A stretch of 64,000 nt of DNA, taken from contig JBPRGG010000148.1 in the NCBI GenBank assembly GCA_051418075.1, forward strand, positions 76,248 to 140,247, in the 5' to 3' direction. The DNA is from JBPRGG01 sp051418075. GTDB lineage: Bacteria; Bacteroidota; Bacteroidia; Cytophagales; Cyclobacteriaceae. Made by a program: the position numbers and the translations under genes. Positions 1 to 8,932 of the stretch are shown here, one piece after another (position 1 is the first letter of the stretch; each line of letters begins with the position of its first letter). The notes beneath the pieces are model-generated. The model ran no database searches. It saw only the letters and a program-made list of their open reading frames with translations, and was not told where the DNA came from.

Positions 1-1
1 T

Positions 2-337
2 CCGGTAGCTGATGAGGTCAGTGCATTGGGATATGGACATATGTTTAGTGATATGTTCCAGGCCATAGATGGAGGCACACAACCGATGGAAACCTTTTAT
101 GATGGTTACGTGGTGAATGCCATTCTGGATGCCTGCTATACCTCAGCCAAATCCAAGAAATGGGAGCCAATAAACCTGGAAGTATGGAGGGGAAGTAATG
201 AAATAGCCGCTCAAAAAGTGCAAAAAGAATATGATGATCAATATTACCTGGTAAAAGAAGAGAAACTGATGGACGGAAGGGTGAAGCTGATCCTGAAAGA
301 CAAAAAAACGGGAGAGATCATACAAAAAGACAAGTAA
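2..337 (+). CDS. Gfo/Idh/MocA-family oxidoreductase, C-terminal part (5' truncated by window edge)
   Basis: The reading frame is open to the left edge, so only the last 111 residues are visible. A TTG at 26 could be mistaken for a start, but the frame continues upstream of it. The visible part contains the GYGHMFSDMFQAI segment, a Y-D-G-Y-V-V-N-A-I-L-D-A-C helix and a closing 'W-E-P-I-N' phrase, which resemble the C-terminal end of NAD(P)-dependent sugar dehydrogenases of the Gfo/Idh/MocA family, after the Rossmann and substrate domains. The substrate cannot be inferred. A strong terminator follows the stop codon within 15 bases, so this is the last gene of its transcript. Confidence 0.7.
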   Translation, partial: PVADEVSALGYGHMFSDMFQAIDGGTQPMETFYDGYVVNAILDACYTSAKSKKWEPINLEVWRGSNEIAAQKVQKEYDDQYYLVKEEKLMDGRVKLILKDKKTGEIIQKDK

Positions 338-349
338 AAAGACTAATTG

Positions 350-382
350 AAAGCCTTTTGCGCAGGCAGAAGGCTTTTTTTA
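350..382 (+). terminator. Rho-independent terminator after the oxidoreductase
   Basis: An 8-bp stem (AAAGCCTT pairing with AAGGCTTT) with an 11-12 base loop is followed by a T run. It sits between the convergent oxidoreductase and TerB-like genes and probably serves mainly the plus strand. Confidence 0.75.
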
Positions 383-384
383 AT

Positions 385-816
385 TTATCCTAAAAGAAGA
401 CTTTTGATCTCTTTCCTTAATTGCCGGTGATCAATCCCATCAGCCGGAGCTGCCACAATGGCCTTTAGCAAATCGCCCACCACATGGGGTTCAAATCCCA
501 GTTTGTTGGCAAACTTCATGGCTACCTCCAGTTCTACATCTTCTACCACATTATCCAGGTAAATCATGTAAACCAGGTCATATATCTGTTCTATGGCTTC
601 TTCTTTGGGGGGAAGCTCAAAAGAATAGGAATCCCTCTTTTTAATGACCGTGTCCAGCTCTTTTTCAGTTAAATCTAATTGCAGACCCCATTTCATGATA
701 CAATCAACCAAATGACGGTCAATATTTTCTTCATTGAGAAACAGGATATATATATTAAAAAAACTGGTTTTAACCGAATTATATTCTTCTTTAGATAAAT
801 TTTTTTTTGCTTTCAT
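385..816 (-). CDS. TerB-like hypothetical protein
   Basis: A 143-residue cytosolic protein, all-helical in appearance, with no signal peptide. The C-terminal half (about residues 65-140) has acidic 'D-N-V-V-E-D-V-E-L-E' and 'K-F-A-N-K-L-G-F' phrases, which resemble the TerB/tellurite-resistance-like helical fold found in many stand-alone Bacteroidota proteins. No Ter operon genes are next to it, so a role in tellurite resistance is not implied. It is convergent with the upstream oxidoreductase and separated from it by a terminator. The fold assignment is moderate and the function is unknown. Confidence 0.6.
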   Translation of the reverse strand: MKAKKNLSKEEYNSVKTSFFNIYILFLNEENIDRHLVDCIMKWGLQLDLTEKELDTVIKKRDSYSFELPPKEEAIEQIYDLVYMIYLDNVVEDVELEVAMKFANKLGFEPHVVGDLLKAIVAAPADGIDHRQLRKEIKSLLLG

Positions 817-1080
817 ATTTCGATCCTGATAATATAATTTAAAAAATTATAGTTAGGAAAGTTAAAAATATTAAATTACAATTTCTTCGGAGACTTTCCA
901 GCCTTATCATTTATAATGTTGAAAATAGATGTTTAAATGATAAACTGCAAATATAACCTCTAATATTAATGTTTTATTTCATTTTTAGCCATAAATGAGC
1001 CAAACATATTACGAAAAGAGAAAAAAGTTAAAAAAATCCCAAAGCTTTTTAATATTATGATCTGGTAAAATGAAAATAGA

Positions 1081-1088
1081 TATCTTTG
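1081..1088 (+). promoter_or_regulatory. Candidate Bacteroidota -7 box (TATCTTTG)
   Basis: TATCTTTG matches the TAnnTTTG -7 consensus of the Bacteroidota housekeeping sigma factor and lies 18 bases before the ATG of the lipoprotein methyltransferase. No convincing -33 TTTG is seen, so it is a half-supported promoter. Confidence 0.45.
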
Positions 1089-1106
1089 CTCAAACTTTAT
1101 AAATAA

Positions 1107-1853
1107 ATGAATTCAGGAAAACTGATTTTTTTGGTGATTTTTTGGGCCCTGGTCAGCTGCAATAATGAAAATCAAAATAGCAACCAGCTCGAATCCATTG
1201 ATCTGTCCCAACCGGAAGAATCGGAAATTGTAGATACTCTGGAGATAGAACAAACGGAATCAGAAGAATTGGAGCTTTTTCCTGAAAATAGAGATTTCGA
1301 TGACCTGGTGCAAAGATATGAAGATCCTGATCGAAATGTTTGGCAGAATCCTAACCTGGTCTTGAATAAGTTAGGTGATCTTTCTAACAAAGTGGTGGCT
1401 GACCTGGGGGCTGGCACTGGATATTTCTCCTTTAGGATAGCCCAAAATGCGCAAAAAGTTATAGCCATAGATGTAGATGAGCGATTCCTGGAGTATATTG
1501 AAGACAGAAAGACCGAATTTCCCGAAGGAATGGCTGATAATATCGTCACCAGGCTGACACAGGAAGATCAGCCCAACCTGGCTCCTAATGAAGTAGATGT
1601 GGTACTGGTAGTAAATACCTACCATTTTATTAACAACAGAGAAGCTTATTTCCAGCAGGTAAACGAAGGCTTAAAACCTAACGGAATTCTGGTAATCGTG
1701 GATTTCAAGAATGGCAGGATGCCGGTTGGACCGCCGGAAGATATTAAGGTGACCCCTGAAACAGTATTTCAGGAATTGAGGGCAGCCGGATTTCAGGAAT
1801 TTCAGATTGATGAAAAGAGCCTGCAATATCAATACATTATTATTGCCAGTTAA
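1107..1853 (+). CDS. Lipoprotein with class I SAM-dependent methyltransferase domain
   Basis: 248 residues. The N-terminus is a lipoprotein signal peptide ending in A-L-V-S-C (Cys18), followed by an acidic linker rich in Glu, Ser and Asn (about residues 20-65). A class I methyltransferase domain then begins near residue 85. Motif I is visible as V-A-D-L-G-A-G-T-G-Y-F-S, with an acidic ribose-binding position in V-I-A-I-D-V-D, and motif IV-like D-V-V-L-V-V-N-T-Y-H-F. The placement is odd because SAM is not expected in the periplasm. Either the lipoprotein signal is real and the domain has another role, or the protein acts before export. Monocistronic, with a candidate promoter just upstream. 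Confidence 0.8.
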   Translation: MNSGKLIFLVIFWALVSCNNENQNSNQLESIDLSQPEESEIVDTLEIEQTESEELELFPENRDFDDLVQRYEDPDRNVWQNPNLVLNKLGDLSNKVVADLGAGTGYFSFRIAQNAQKVIAIDVDERFLEYIEDRKTEFPEGMADNIVTRLTQEDQPNLAPNEVDVVLVVNTYHFINNREAYFQQVNEGLKPNGILVIVDFKNGRMPVGPPEDIKVTPETVFQELRAAGFQEFQIDEKSLQYQYIIIAS

Positions 1854-1948
1854 ATAAACCTGTTCCTCTTTATAACTTAATCCAGGCCCTTGGTCAATTT
1901 ATTTCAACTATTTTTCAGGTGTAAAGATGGGAATTAATCTGCATTTTA

Positions 1949-1956
1949 TATTTTTG
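1949..1956 (+). promoter_or_regulatory. Candidate -7 box giving a near-leaderless nadC transcript
   Basis: TATTTTTG fits TAnnTTTG and ends 4 bases before the GTG start of nadC. Transcription from it would begin at or beside the start codon. No clear -33 element was seen. Confidence 0.45.
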
Positions 1957-1960
1957 TGCC

Positions 1961-2818
1961 GTGAAATTAGAATATCTGACAAGTCAGAAGCTGGATCAGC
2001 TTATTTCAATCGCCATCAGGGAAGATGTGGGAGAAGGAGATCATAGTACCCTGGCCGCTATACCGGCTGATGCTACTAACCAGGCCCGGCTGGTCATGAA
2101 GGCCGATGGGGTAATTGCCGGGTTGGAACTTGCCAGAAGTATATTTCACCAATTGGATGAAGGTTTGAATGTAACCCTGTTTCATCAGGATGGAGATCAG
2201 GTAAAACAGGGTGATGTGGTTTTAAAAGTGACGGGAAAGGCCCGGTCCATTCTCACTGCCGAACGATTGGTGCTGAATTTTATGCAACGGATGAGTGGAA
2301 TTGCCACCTATACCCGATCACTAACAGACCTGGTAGCAGGTACCGGAGCCAGGATCCTGGATACCAGGAAAACCACTCCCGGGATCAGAATGATCGAAAA
2401 ATGGGCTGTAACAATTGGAGGCGGTCAGAATCACCGGTTTGGCCTGTTTGATATGATCATGTTAAAGGATAACCACATTGATTTTGCTGGTGGGATCTCA
2501 AATGCTATCAAAGCCACTCATCAGTATCTGGAACAAACTGGTAAATCTCTGAAAATTGAAATTGAAACCAGGAATTTGAAGGAAGTGGCAGAAGTGATAG
2601 AAGCCGGAGGTGTGGATGTGATTTTATTGGATAATATGGATATTCCAACTTTGAAAAAAGCAGTGGAAATGGTGGCAGGCCGATTTAAAACCGAAGCTTC
2701 CGGTGGCATTACTGCTACAAATTTAAGAAAAATAGCTGAAACCGGCGTAGATTTTATTTCGGTGGGGGCTTTGACTCATTCCTATAAAAGCTTGGATATG
2801 AGTTTGAAAGCAGATTAA
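1961..2818 (+). CDS. nadC: Nicotinate-nucleotide pyrophosphorylase (quinolinate phosphoribosyltransferase, carboxylating)
   Basis: 285 residues, the usual NadC length, in the de novo NAD pathway. It converts quinolinate and PRPP to nicotinate mononucleotide, CO2 and pyrophosphate in the cytosol. The N-terminal domain carries E-D-V-G-E-G-D-H-S-T near residue 21. The T-A-E-R-L-V-L-N-F-M-Q-R-M-S-G-I-A-T signature is at about 97-114, L-D-T-R-K-T-T-P-G-I-R at about 132 and the substrate loop G-G-G-Q-N-H-R-F-G-L-F-D-M near 152. The start is GTG, supported by the family-typical N-terminus and by a promoter box just upstream. nadA and nadB are not in the window. Confidence 0.97.
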   Translation: MKLEYLTSQKLDQLISIAIREDVGEGDHSTLAAIPADATNQARLVMKADGVIAGLELARSIFHQLDEGLNVTLFHQDGDQVKQGDVVLKVTGKARSILTAERLVLNFMQRMSGIATYTRSLTDLVAGTGARILDTRKTTPGIRMIEKWAVTIGGGQNHRFGLFDMIMLKDNHIDFAGGISNAIKATHQYLEQTGKSLKIEIETRNLKEVAEVIEAGGVDVILLDNMDIPTLKKAVEMVAGRFKTEASGGITATNLRKIAETGVDFISVGALTHSYKSLDMSLKAD

Positions 2819-2839
2819 TCATTGTTTACAAATATTGAA

Positions 2840-3313
2840 ATGGTAATAAAAACAAAAAAATACAAATTAGAGACGGGCACCTACATAAAATTAGGCATGA
2901 GGAACATTCTGCGGGAACAATGGTGGGTATCTTTAATTGCTTTAGCTATTGCTTCCGGGGCCTTTTTTGTGTGGTCCATCTGGTGGATCTTAGGCGCGTT
3001 AATAGCCTTAATCCTATATGCCCTATTTTGGCTGATACAGTTTACCGGAGTCACCCAATTGGAACAGAATAAGATATTATTTGAAAGGTTGAATTATGAA
3101 ATCACCAGCCAACAGATCATGATGAAAATAAATCCGCGGCAGGGAATGCCGATCAAATGGGATAATATCAAAAGGGCTTTGGTGGGTAAAGATTATTTTC
3201 TGCTGGTGGTGAGTAAGGCGCAGATGATCCATTTGCCTTTCAGGATCTTTAATTCAGAAAATGAAAAAAAATTCATGGAGTCTATTCTAAAGAGGAAAGG
3301 ATATTTAAAATAA
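2840..3313 (+). CDS. YcxB-like membrane protein
   Basis: About 157 residues from the ATG at 2840; a TTG at 2822 would add six residues. Two adjacent hydrophobic helices (about residues 30-70, W-W-V-S-L-I-A-L and A-L-I-A-L-I-L-Y) are followed by a beta-rich cytosolic tail ending in K-D-Y-F-L-L-V-V-S-K-A-Q-M-I-H-L-P-F-R. This layout, with the conserved '(Y/F)-x-L-P-x-R/K' near the end, is that of the YcxB-like family, whose function is unknown. It starts just after nadC and is probably cotranscribed with it. A terminator follows. Confidence 0.65.
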   Translation: MVIKTKKYKLETGTYIKLGMRNILREQWWVSLIALAIASGAFFVWSIWWILGALIALILYALFWLIQFTGVTQLEQNKILFERLNYEITSQQIMMKINPRQGMPIKWDNIKRALVGKDYFLLVVSKAQMIHLPFRIFNSENEKKFMESILKRKGYLK

Positions 3314-3343
3314 TTTTTTCATTTAGAATGCTAGTATTTTTTG

Positions 3344-3378
3344 AGCGGAAGGATAGTATTCTTCCGCTTTTTTCTTTA
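3344..3378 (+). terminator. Terminator of the nadC transcript
   Basis: Stem AGCGGAAG / CTTCCGCT with a short loop, followed by TTTTTTCTTT, 30 bases after the YcxB-like gene. Confidence 0.75.
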
Positions 3379-3414
3379 GTATGGGTCTGGATTCTGTGGG
3401 TAAAATGATTTATT

Positions 3415-3873
3415 ATGGATTTCCAACAAGCAAAATTAAAGGCTGCTAATTATTGCACCTATCAGGAAAGAACCCAGGGACAGGTACGGCAGAAGCTCTA
3501 TCAATGGGGCTTAAAGACTGATATGGTAGAACATATCATTACAGATTTGATCACAGAAAATTTTATTAACGAGGAGCGTTATGCCATTAGCTATGCCGGA
3601 GGAAAATTCAGGATGAAAAAGTGGGGCCGGTTAAAAATCGAAAAAGCCCTCCAACAACAACAATTGTCGCCATACTGCATTCATAAAGCACTGGAACAGA
3701 TAGATGCTGAAGCATATAACGAAACCTTAACAGAACTCATGCACCATAAAAATAACAAGATCAGGGAGCCGGATATTTTCATTAAAAGGCAAAAGGTCGC
3801 CACTTTTCTGATCGGGAAGGGATATGAACCGGATTTGGTCTGGGATCTGCTGAAGGATGCCATTAGCAGTTGA
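3415..3873 (+). CDS. recX: Regulatory protein RecX
   Basis: 152 residues of tandem three-helix repeats typical of RecX, which binds RecA filaments and limits recombinase activity in the cytosol. Visible family marks are A-A-N-Y-C-T-Y-Q-E-R-T near residue 10, V-R-Q-K-L-Y-Q-W-G, the phrase F-I-N-E-E-R-Y-A-I-S-Y-A-G-G-K-F-R-M-K-K-W-G and a final K-G-Y-E-P-D-L-V-W-D-L-L. recA is not adjacent. It appears to be monocistronic and starts after the terminator of the previous unit. Confidence 0.9.
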   Translation: MDFQQAKLKAANYCTYQERTQGQVRQKLYQWGLKTDMVEHIITDLITENFINEERYAISYAGGKFRMKKWGRLKIEKALQQQQLSPYCIHKALEQIDAEAYNETLTELMHHKNNKIREPDIFIKRQKVATFLIGKGYEPDLVWDLLKDAISS

Positions 3874-3957
3874 TTGGTAAATTTACTACTGATATTGTTA
3901 GAAACGTAAAAATGTTTCTCGGAATGGTACAGGTTAATTTTGCTTTCTGCATTTTAG

Positions 3958-4140
3958 TGTATATGCTACATTGCCTCATCTTTTGTCCTGGCCGGACGGG
4001 CGGTACTTTTTGCCTTGATGCAAAAAGTACCCAAAAAAATCAAGACAGAAAAAAATTCCCGCACCTGCCGCGGCCTTTACGCTGGGGGCCATCATAGCCT
4101 GGCACACCGTCGTACCTGCATTTTTTGTCGGGCCCTCGCT
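3958..4140. repeat. Intergenic repeat, copy 1
   Basis: A GC-richer non-coding block in the gap between recX and the flippase. It includes an internal inverted segment (TACTTTTTGC...GCAAAAAGTA) and the phrase CCGCACCTGCCGCGGCC. Degenerate relatives are seen at 46428-46500 (same 'CCGCACCTGC-GC-GCC' phrase) and at 63340-63430 (same TCTTTTGTCC-GGCC start and TTTTTTGTCG end). The remaining gap up to 4282 shows nothing else. Confidence 0.5.
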
Positions 4141-4282
4141 TCTTTAGATTAGCTAATTATCATAATCCTCATGTAATCATAAAATCATAGTTTAGACAAA
4201 TTCAGCGGCAGTCAGCGGTCGTTGGTAGGCGGTCAAAGAATTCGTTATTATTTAATTGTTTTTTGCCTGAATTGGGGGATTG

Positions 4283-5524
4283 CTAAAAAAGGAGCCTTCG
4301 GTTAAGCAGCAGCAAGATCAGGAAAACCACCAGAAATCTGCTGGCATGCGCAATGGGAATACCTTCCAGACCATAGTATTGAGTGAAAAACCAAACCAAT
4401 CCAAGGTAAAACAGGGCTGAGCCCAGCTGTAATAATATAAAAGTGATGGTACGAGCCTGGGCTGATACAATATAGGTCAGCAGATAGCAGATGATGCTGA
4501 AGAAATCTCCTGCCAAATGAAATTTAAAAAGGTATTTGGCATCTTTAAACTCAGGACTGAATAAAAGAATAATGATGGTTTCCCTGAAAAAGTAAATTAA
4601 CCCCAATCCGGCCAATGTCACAGGTATTACCAGGTGTAATACATCATTGAGATAATTTCGTAACTTGTCTGTATCAAAGATCAGGGCACTGACCTGGGGA
4701 TAATAAATTACCCCTACAGTAGTCAAAAATAAATGCATATAGCTGTCTGATAATTTTACTACCGCCTGCCAAAAACCGGTGGTTTGGAGTCCGAAAGTTT
4801 CAATAGCATAATACCTTACCAGAAAGTCCGTAAGCTTTGAAAAAACAAGCACACTCAAGGACATCACCATAAACTGCCAGAGATACTTATTGATCTTATT
4901 AGAAAAACGGAGACGGGGTATCATAATTAAATGATATCGTGTTGCCATAATCAGAGATATGATAATTCCGGCTGCTTGTCCTGCCCCTAAAATCAGCAAA
5001 GCTTGTCCCATATAAAAATTTTCAGCCCCCCAATAAACCAATGAGATCAGCAAGATACTACAGATGATGTTGGTGATGGCATATATAATTGCTTTTTGCA
5101 GGCTAAGGATCAAAGCCAGCAGGAATAAGTGGATCATAAATACCAGGGAGGAAAAAATTAACCAAAAATAAAAATCCTGCTTTGATAGCTGCACAGTGAA
5201 ATACTGGAGAAAAAAGTCACGGAAGAAATAGATTATGAGAGATGTTAAAGCAAACAGCAGGATGTTATAAAATAAGGTACTGCCTACAATTTGCTTTCTC
5301 TGTTTTTGGTCAAGATGTTTTTGGGTTATAAGGCTGGAAAATCCCCGGTTGATGCCATCATTAGGCAACTGGATAAGCATGCTGAACAAATTCTGAAAAT
5401 GAGCCAGTAAAGTGATGCCGGTAGGACCAAAGAAAACGGCAAAGATCTTATTGACAAATAATATGCTGATAGATTTAAATGAGATAAAGCCGACATTCCA
5501 GTATAGACGCTTGGATGAGGACAT
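4283..5524 (-). CDS. O-antigen translocase / polysaccharide flippase (Wzx-like, MATE/MOP superfamily)
   Basis: 413 residues made almost wholly of hydrophobic helices, about twelve membrane spans, as in lipid-linked oligosaccharide flippases of the MOP superfamily. The N-terminal phrases F-K-S-I-S-I-L-F-V-N-K-I, F-G-P-T-G-I-T-L-L-A-H-F-Q-N and L-P-N-D-G-I-N-R-G are typical of the Wzx proteins annotated as O-antigen translocase in Bacteroidota. It would move undecaprenyl-linked sugar units across the inner membrane. No glycosyltransferases are adjacent, so it is outside a visible surface-polysaccharide cluster. Confidence 0.85.
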   Translation of the reverse strand: MSSSKRLYWNVGFISFKSISILFVNKIFAVFFGPTGITLLAHFQNLFSMLIQLPNDGINRGFSSLITQKHLDQKQRKQIVGSTLFYNILLFALTSLIIYFFRDFFLQYFTVQLSKQDFYFWLIFSSLVFMIHLFLLALILSLQKAIIYAITNIICSILLISLVYWGAENFYMGQALLILGAGQAAGIIISLIMATRYHLIMIPRLRFSNKINKYLWQFMVMSLSVLVFSKLTDFLVRYYAIETFGLQTTGFWQAVVKLSDSYMHLFLTTVGVIYYPQVSALIFDTDKLRNYLNDVLHLVIPVTLAGLGLIYFFRETIIILLFSPEFKDAKYLFKFHLAGDFFSIICYLLTYIVSAQARTITFILLQLGSALFYLGLVWFFTQYYGLEGIPIAHASRFLVVFLILLLLNRRLLF

Positions 5525-5738
5525 TAATTGTTTTGGGTTAAGGTTGATTTTATTGTATAATAAAAAAAATCATAAATTGTTGGAAATGAAAAAGGGAAAG
5601 GGGGTTTAAACAGGGGAAAAATGCAAGCTATATTTTACTTTCTGCTTTATGATGAACATTCTACCTGCTTTTTTTGCTCATGATATTTAGTTACAAGTTG
5701 GAAGTCGAGGATCCAACCGCCAATAAAACATTATATGA

Positions 5739-8717
5739 TCAATAGGTATTATACCGCAGATTGTCTTTGATCATCCTGAATGGACTTATGTTATCCAGTT
5801 GCAGGGTGAACCGGATATTTTCACCTATATGATTTAGATCGTTGGGAAAATCATTCAGGTAAGTGTCCCCAGCCAGTGGAATGTAAAAGTCCAATACATT
5901 CCGGATCAGGGTAAAAGTAAGGCCGGCACCATAGAATATTCCATTAGTATTGTCTGTTAGGCCCACATCTCCGTAAACTGAGAATAAGGGGAAGTAGGGA
6001 ATGTCGAGATCAATATTTAGTGCTGAAAGCCAGCCAGAGGTAGTAACAGGAACAAAACTTCGAAAACCGCCGTGCCTCAGATCTGTCTGAATATTGAAGG
6101 CCGGATAAAGATCAGAAATACCAGCCCGGTCCAGGAACGTTGTTTCCATCAAATAGTCGTAGCTGCCACTCATTCTTAACTGAAAGGCCTGGTCCAGATT
6201 GGTAGCATCCAGAAAATTTCCATAATACAACCTGGTTTTTAGAAAAGTATTTTGCAGAAACTGATAGGAAAGGTCAAGTTCCCCTTCCCACATGGTAAAA
6301 TCTTCCGGCTTTACCCGAACACCGGTTCTGAAGTTGTAGTTGAATATAGGATTTCCCTGGCGGATGTTGTAGTCGGCTGAAATTATGTTATAGCTGTTTG
6401 GATACAAGGGCAATGCTTCCACATTTACACTTACCTGGGTGTATTTAATGTCCAGGCGCTGCCGTGGGCTGGTCTGTAGATTAGATGGCTTGATATAAAG
6501 AGAAATCCGGGGTTCTATTTTTTCGAATCCTGCATATGATTCAGCAAATCCACTGAATTTAATTTGACGAAATACCTGATCAGGGAATATATTAAAATTA
6601 AGTTCAGCGGACCCTGCCAGTTTGTTGAGACCAAAACTGTACATGGGCATCACAATAAAATTAGTTCTTTTGGGTGGGAATATGCTATTGTAAAAGGCAC
6701 CTCCCAGCATAAATTTGTCATTGGTGTTCAACCCTGCGGTGGGGACAAAAAAGAGCTCGGTTCGGTCTGGCTGGTCCACACTTCCGATTAATTGAAATTT
6801 TGGTTTATTCCAGGTCTTGAATAAACCCGCAGTACGGGCCTGATTGTTGGACCGGTTCAACTCCAGCGTTACTTCTTCCGGATCTATTACTACTTTATCT
6901 AACTGTTCATGGTTAAGCTGAATGGTTTTACTACCGGTAAAACCATCTATCCACTCAGTAGTTACCGGTTCATTATTTCTGAAACCTACCAGAGGAAATG
7001 GAGCCTCTACTCCTCCCTTATTTTTGATGGTAACCTCCACATGTTTTCCTTCCTTATTCAGGTCTGAGATAGCATAATTAATTTTATCCCTGGTTTTTAC
7101 CAGATCCGAAAAAAACCAGTTCAGGTCTTTCCCTGATTCTTGTTCAAACAATGACTGCAAATCCTCCGGATAAGGATGCTTAAATTGCCAGGTGTCGAAA
7201 TAAACCTGCATAATCCGGTCAAATTCTTCCTGGCCCAAATAACTGCTGAGATGGTTATACATCATGGCGGTTTTAAAATAAACCATTCGGCCATAGTTCA
7301 GGCGCAAAAAATCTTTTGCATTCATATCCAGCTTTTGATCCAGACCTTGCCGGGCCGAAGTTAAATATTCCAATTCGTATAGCTTTCGATAAGGCAATGT
7401 TCTTACTCCGCCTTTGGTAATAACCCAATCAATAAAACTGGCTTCTGCAAATACATCCTCACCGCCAAAATAAGTCAATATGCTCCTGTCCGGGTATTTG
7501 GTGTCGATATAGCGCATTTCATAATAGGAGTTGGTTCCTTCATCCATCCAGGCATGCATTCGTTCATTGGAACCCAGCACGCCATAAAACCAGTTATGAC
7601 CAATTTCATGCATGGTAACTAACTCCAGGAAAAATTTGCTGTTAGCCCCTAATATTGTTATGGTGGGATATTCCATACCAGCTCCGGCACTGAGAGCACC
7701 ATCCACAATAGTCATCACATCGTAAGGATAATCACCAATCCATAAGGAATAATAATAAAGGGCATCTTCCATATATTCCAGGGCATCTTCCCAAACATCA
7801 TAATTTACATCAGTATATAGGGCCTGAATAGCTACCGTACGACCGGAATGGGGTAGTTCAACTTCCCCTAATAATACCCGGTATTTTTTATCAGCAAACC
7901 AGGCAAAATCATGGACATTTTCCTGGGTGAAGCGAATGGTTTTGAGGCTGTCGGCAGATTCCTGAAAAGGAGCTGAATAGCGGTAGAGACTCTCCTGCCA
8001 TTTTTCCTCGGATAGGCTGTACATAAATTCTTTTTCGGCTTCATTTTGCAAATTCCCGGTTGCTCCTACCACATAATTGGAGGGTAAGGTTATGTTCACC
8101 TCAAACCGGCCAAATTCTGAGTAGAATTCACCCTGGTCTAGATAAGGCATGGGATGCCAGCCCCGGGAATCAAAAACGGCGGGTTTGGGATACCACTGGG
8201 TGATCTGATATTGTTGTCCAACATGTCCCAGGCGGGAAAATGAACCAGGTAATTTAACCCTGAAGGGTGTAGTGATCATTATTTCCTCTCCACTTGCTAC
8301 AGGTTCATTGAGGTGAAGTATGGCAATATCTATATGATCTTTATGAAACTCCCACTGAATAGATTCCCCGTTCACCTTGAAGTTCAGGCTGTCAATATAA
8401 CCCAGTTGACTTTCATCAGCATAATAAAATGCCGTTTTCCCTTTCTGAAATTGTTGCCTGGCAAAGGTGGTTGCCTTGTTTTTATAAGCATTCGGCCAAA
8501 GATGGAAATATAACCGGGATAGTTGGTCCGGAGAATTATTGATGTAAGTGATTTCTTCATAGGCATGTAAAAAATGTTTTTCATCATCTAATCTTACATC
8601 AATATGATAGTTCACTTGCTGTTGCCAGTACCCGATATTTTGTCCGTTGGCGATTAAAATGATAAAATTTAAACCAATTAATAATGATATATATATTACC
8701 CGATTCATTTTATGCAT
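5739..8717 (-). CDS. M1-family metallopeptidase with C-terminal outer-membrane beta-barrel-like region
   Basis: 992 residues. A signal peptide ends near residue 26 (A-N-G-Q-N). The M1 aminopeptidase-like core follows with the G-A-G-M-E-Y exopeptidase motif at about 345, the zinc motif H-E-I-G-H at about 369 and the third ligand Glu in W-M-D-E-G-T-N about 20 residues later, so the metal site looks intact. From about residue 640 to the end the sequence becomes a series of alternating, Tyr/Phe-rich strands without catalytic motifs and ends in aromatic residues, which looks like a 12-16-strand barrel. Ordinary M1 enzymes stop near 550-650 residues, so this is a peptidase that may anchor itself in the outer membrane. 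Substrate unknown. Confidence 0.85.
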   Translation of the reverse strand: MHKMNRVIYISLLIGLNFIILIANGQNIGYWQQQVNYHIDVRLDDEKHFLHAYEEITYINNSPDQLSRLYFHLWPNAYKNKATTFARQQFQKGKTAFYYADESQLGYIDSLNFKVNGESIQWEFHKDHIDIAILHLNEPVASGEEIMITTPFRVKLPGSFSRLGHVGQQYQITQWYPKPAVFDSRGWHPMPYLDQGEFYSEFGRFEVNITLPSNYVVGATGNLQNEAEKEFMYSLSEEKWQESLYRYSAPFQESADSLKTIRFTQENVHDFAWFADKKYRVLLGEVELPHSGRTVAIQALYTDVNYDVWEDALEYMEDALYYYSLWIGDYPYDVMTIVDGALSAGAGMEYPTITILGANSKFFLELVTMHEIGHNWFYGVLGSNERMHAWMDEGTNSYYEMRYIDTKYPDRSILTYFGGEDVFAEASFIDWVITKGGVRTLPYRKLYELEYLTSARQGLDQKLDMNAKDFLRLNYGRMVYFKTAMMYNHLSSYLGQEEFDRIMQVYFDTWQFKHPYPEDLQSLFEQESGKDLNWFFSDLVKTRDKINYAISDLNKEGKHVEVTIKNKGGVEAPFPLVGFRNNEPVTTEWIDGFTGSKTIQLNHEQLDKVVIDPEEVTLELNRSNNQARTAGLFKTWNKPKFQLIGSVDQPDRTELFFVPTAGLNTNDKFMLGGAFYNSIFPPKRTNFIVMPMYSFGLNKLAGSAELNFNIFPDQVFRQIKFSGFAESYAGFEKIEPRISLYIKPSNLQTSPRQRLDIKYTQVSVNVEALPLYPNSYNIISADYNIRQGNPIFNYNFRTGVRVKPEDFTMWEGELDLSYQFLQNTFLKTRLYYGNFLDATNLDQAFQLRMSGSYDYLMETTFLDRAGISDLYPAFNIQTDLRHGGFRSFVPVTTSGWLSALNIDLDIPYFPLFSVYGDVGLTDNTNGIFYGAGLTFTLIRNVLDFYIPLAGDTYLNDFPNDLNHIGENIRFTLQLDNISPFRMIKDNLRYNTY

Positions 8718-8932
8718 ATTTTATAGTACACCTTACATAAAAATAATTTATCAGAGTAGCTTTTGTTATAGATTGCCTTTCCTATTCCAAGGAATTGAAG
8801 GGTATAAAAAATGGATGATTCCTGATATACCACAACCTGCTTTCTTTTAATCTTACACGCGGATATTATGTAAAAGAATTAAATTTTTTAACCGATATTT
8901 TTTATAGATATTGAAATAAAAGCTATAAAAAT

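Noticed and set aside
484..500. GGGGTTCAAATCCC, a tRNA T-arm-like motif
   Set aside because: It lies inside the TerB-like coding region and no other tRNA arm or acceptor stem is present.
3870..4097. 75-codon ORF after recX
   Set aside because: It covers the intergenic repeat and has no protein-like features.
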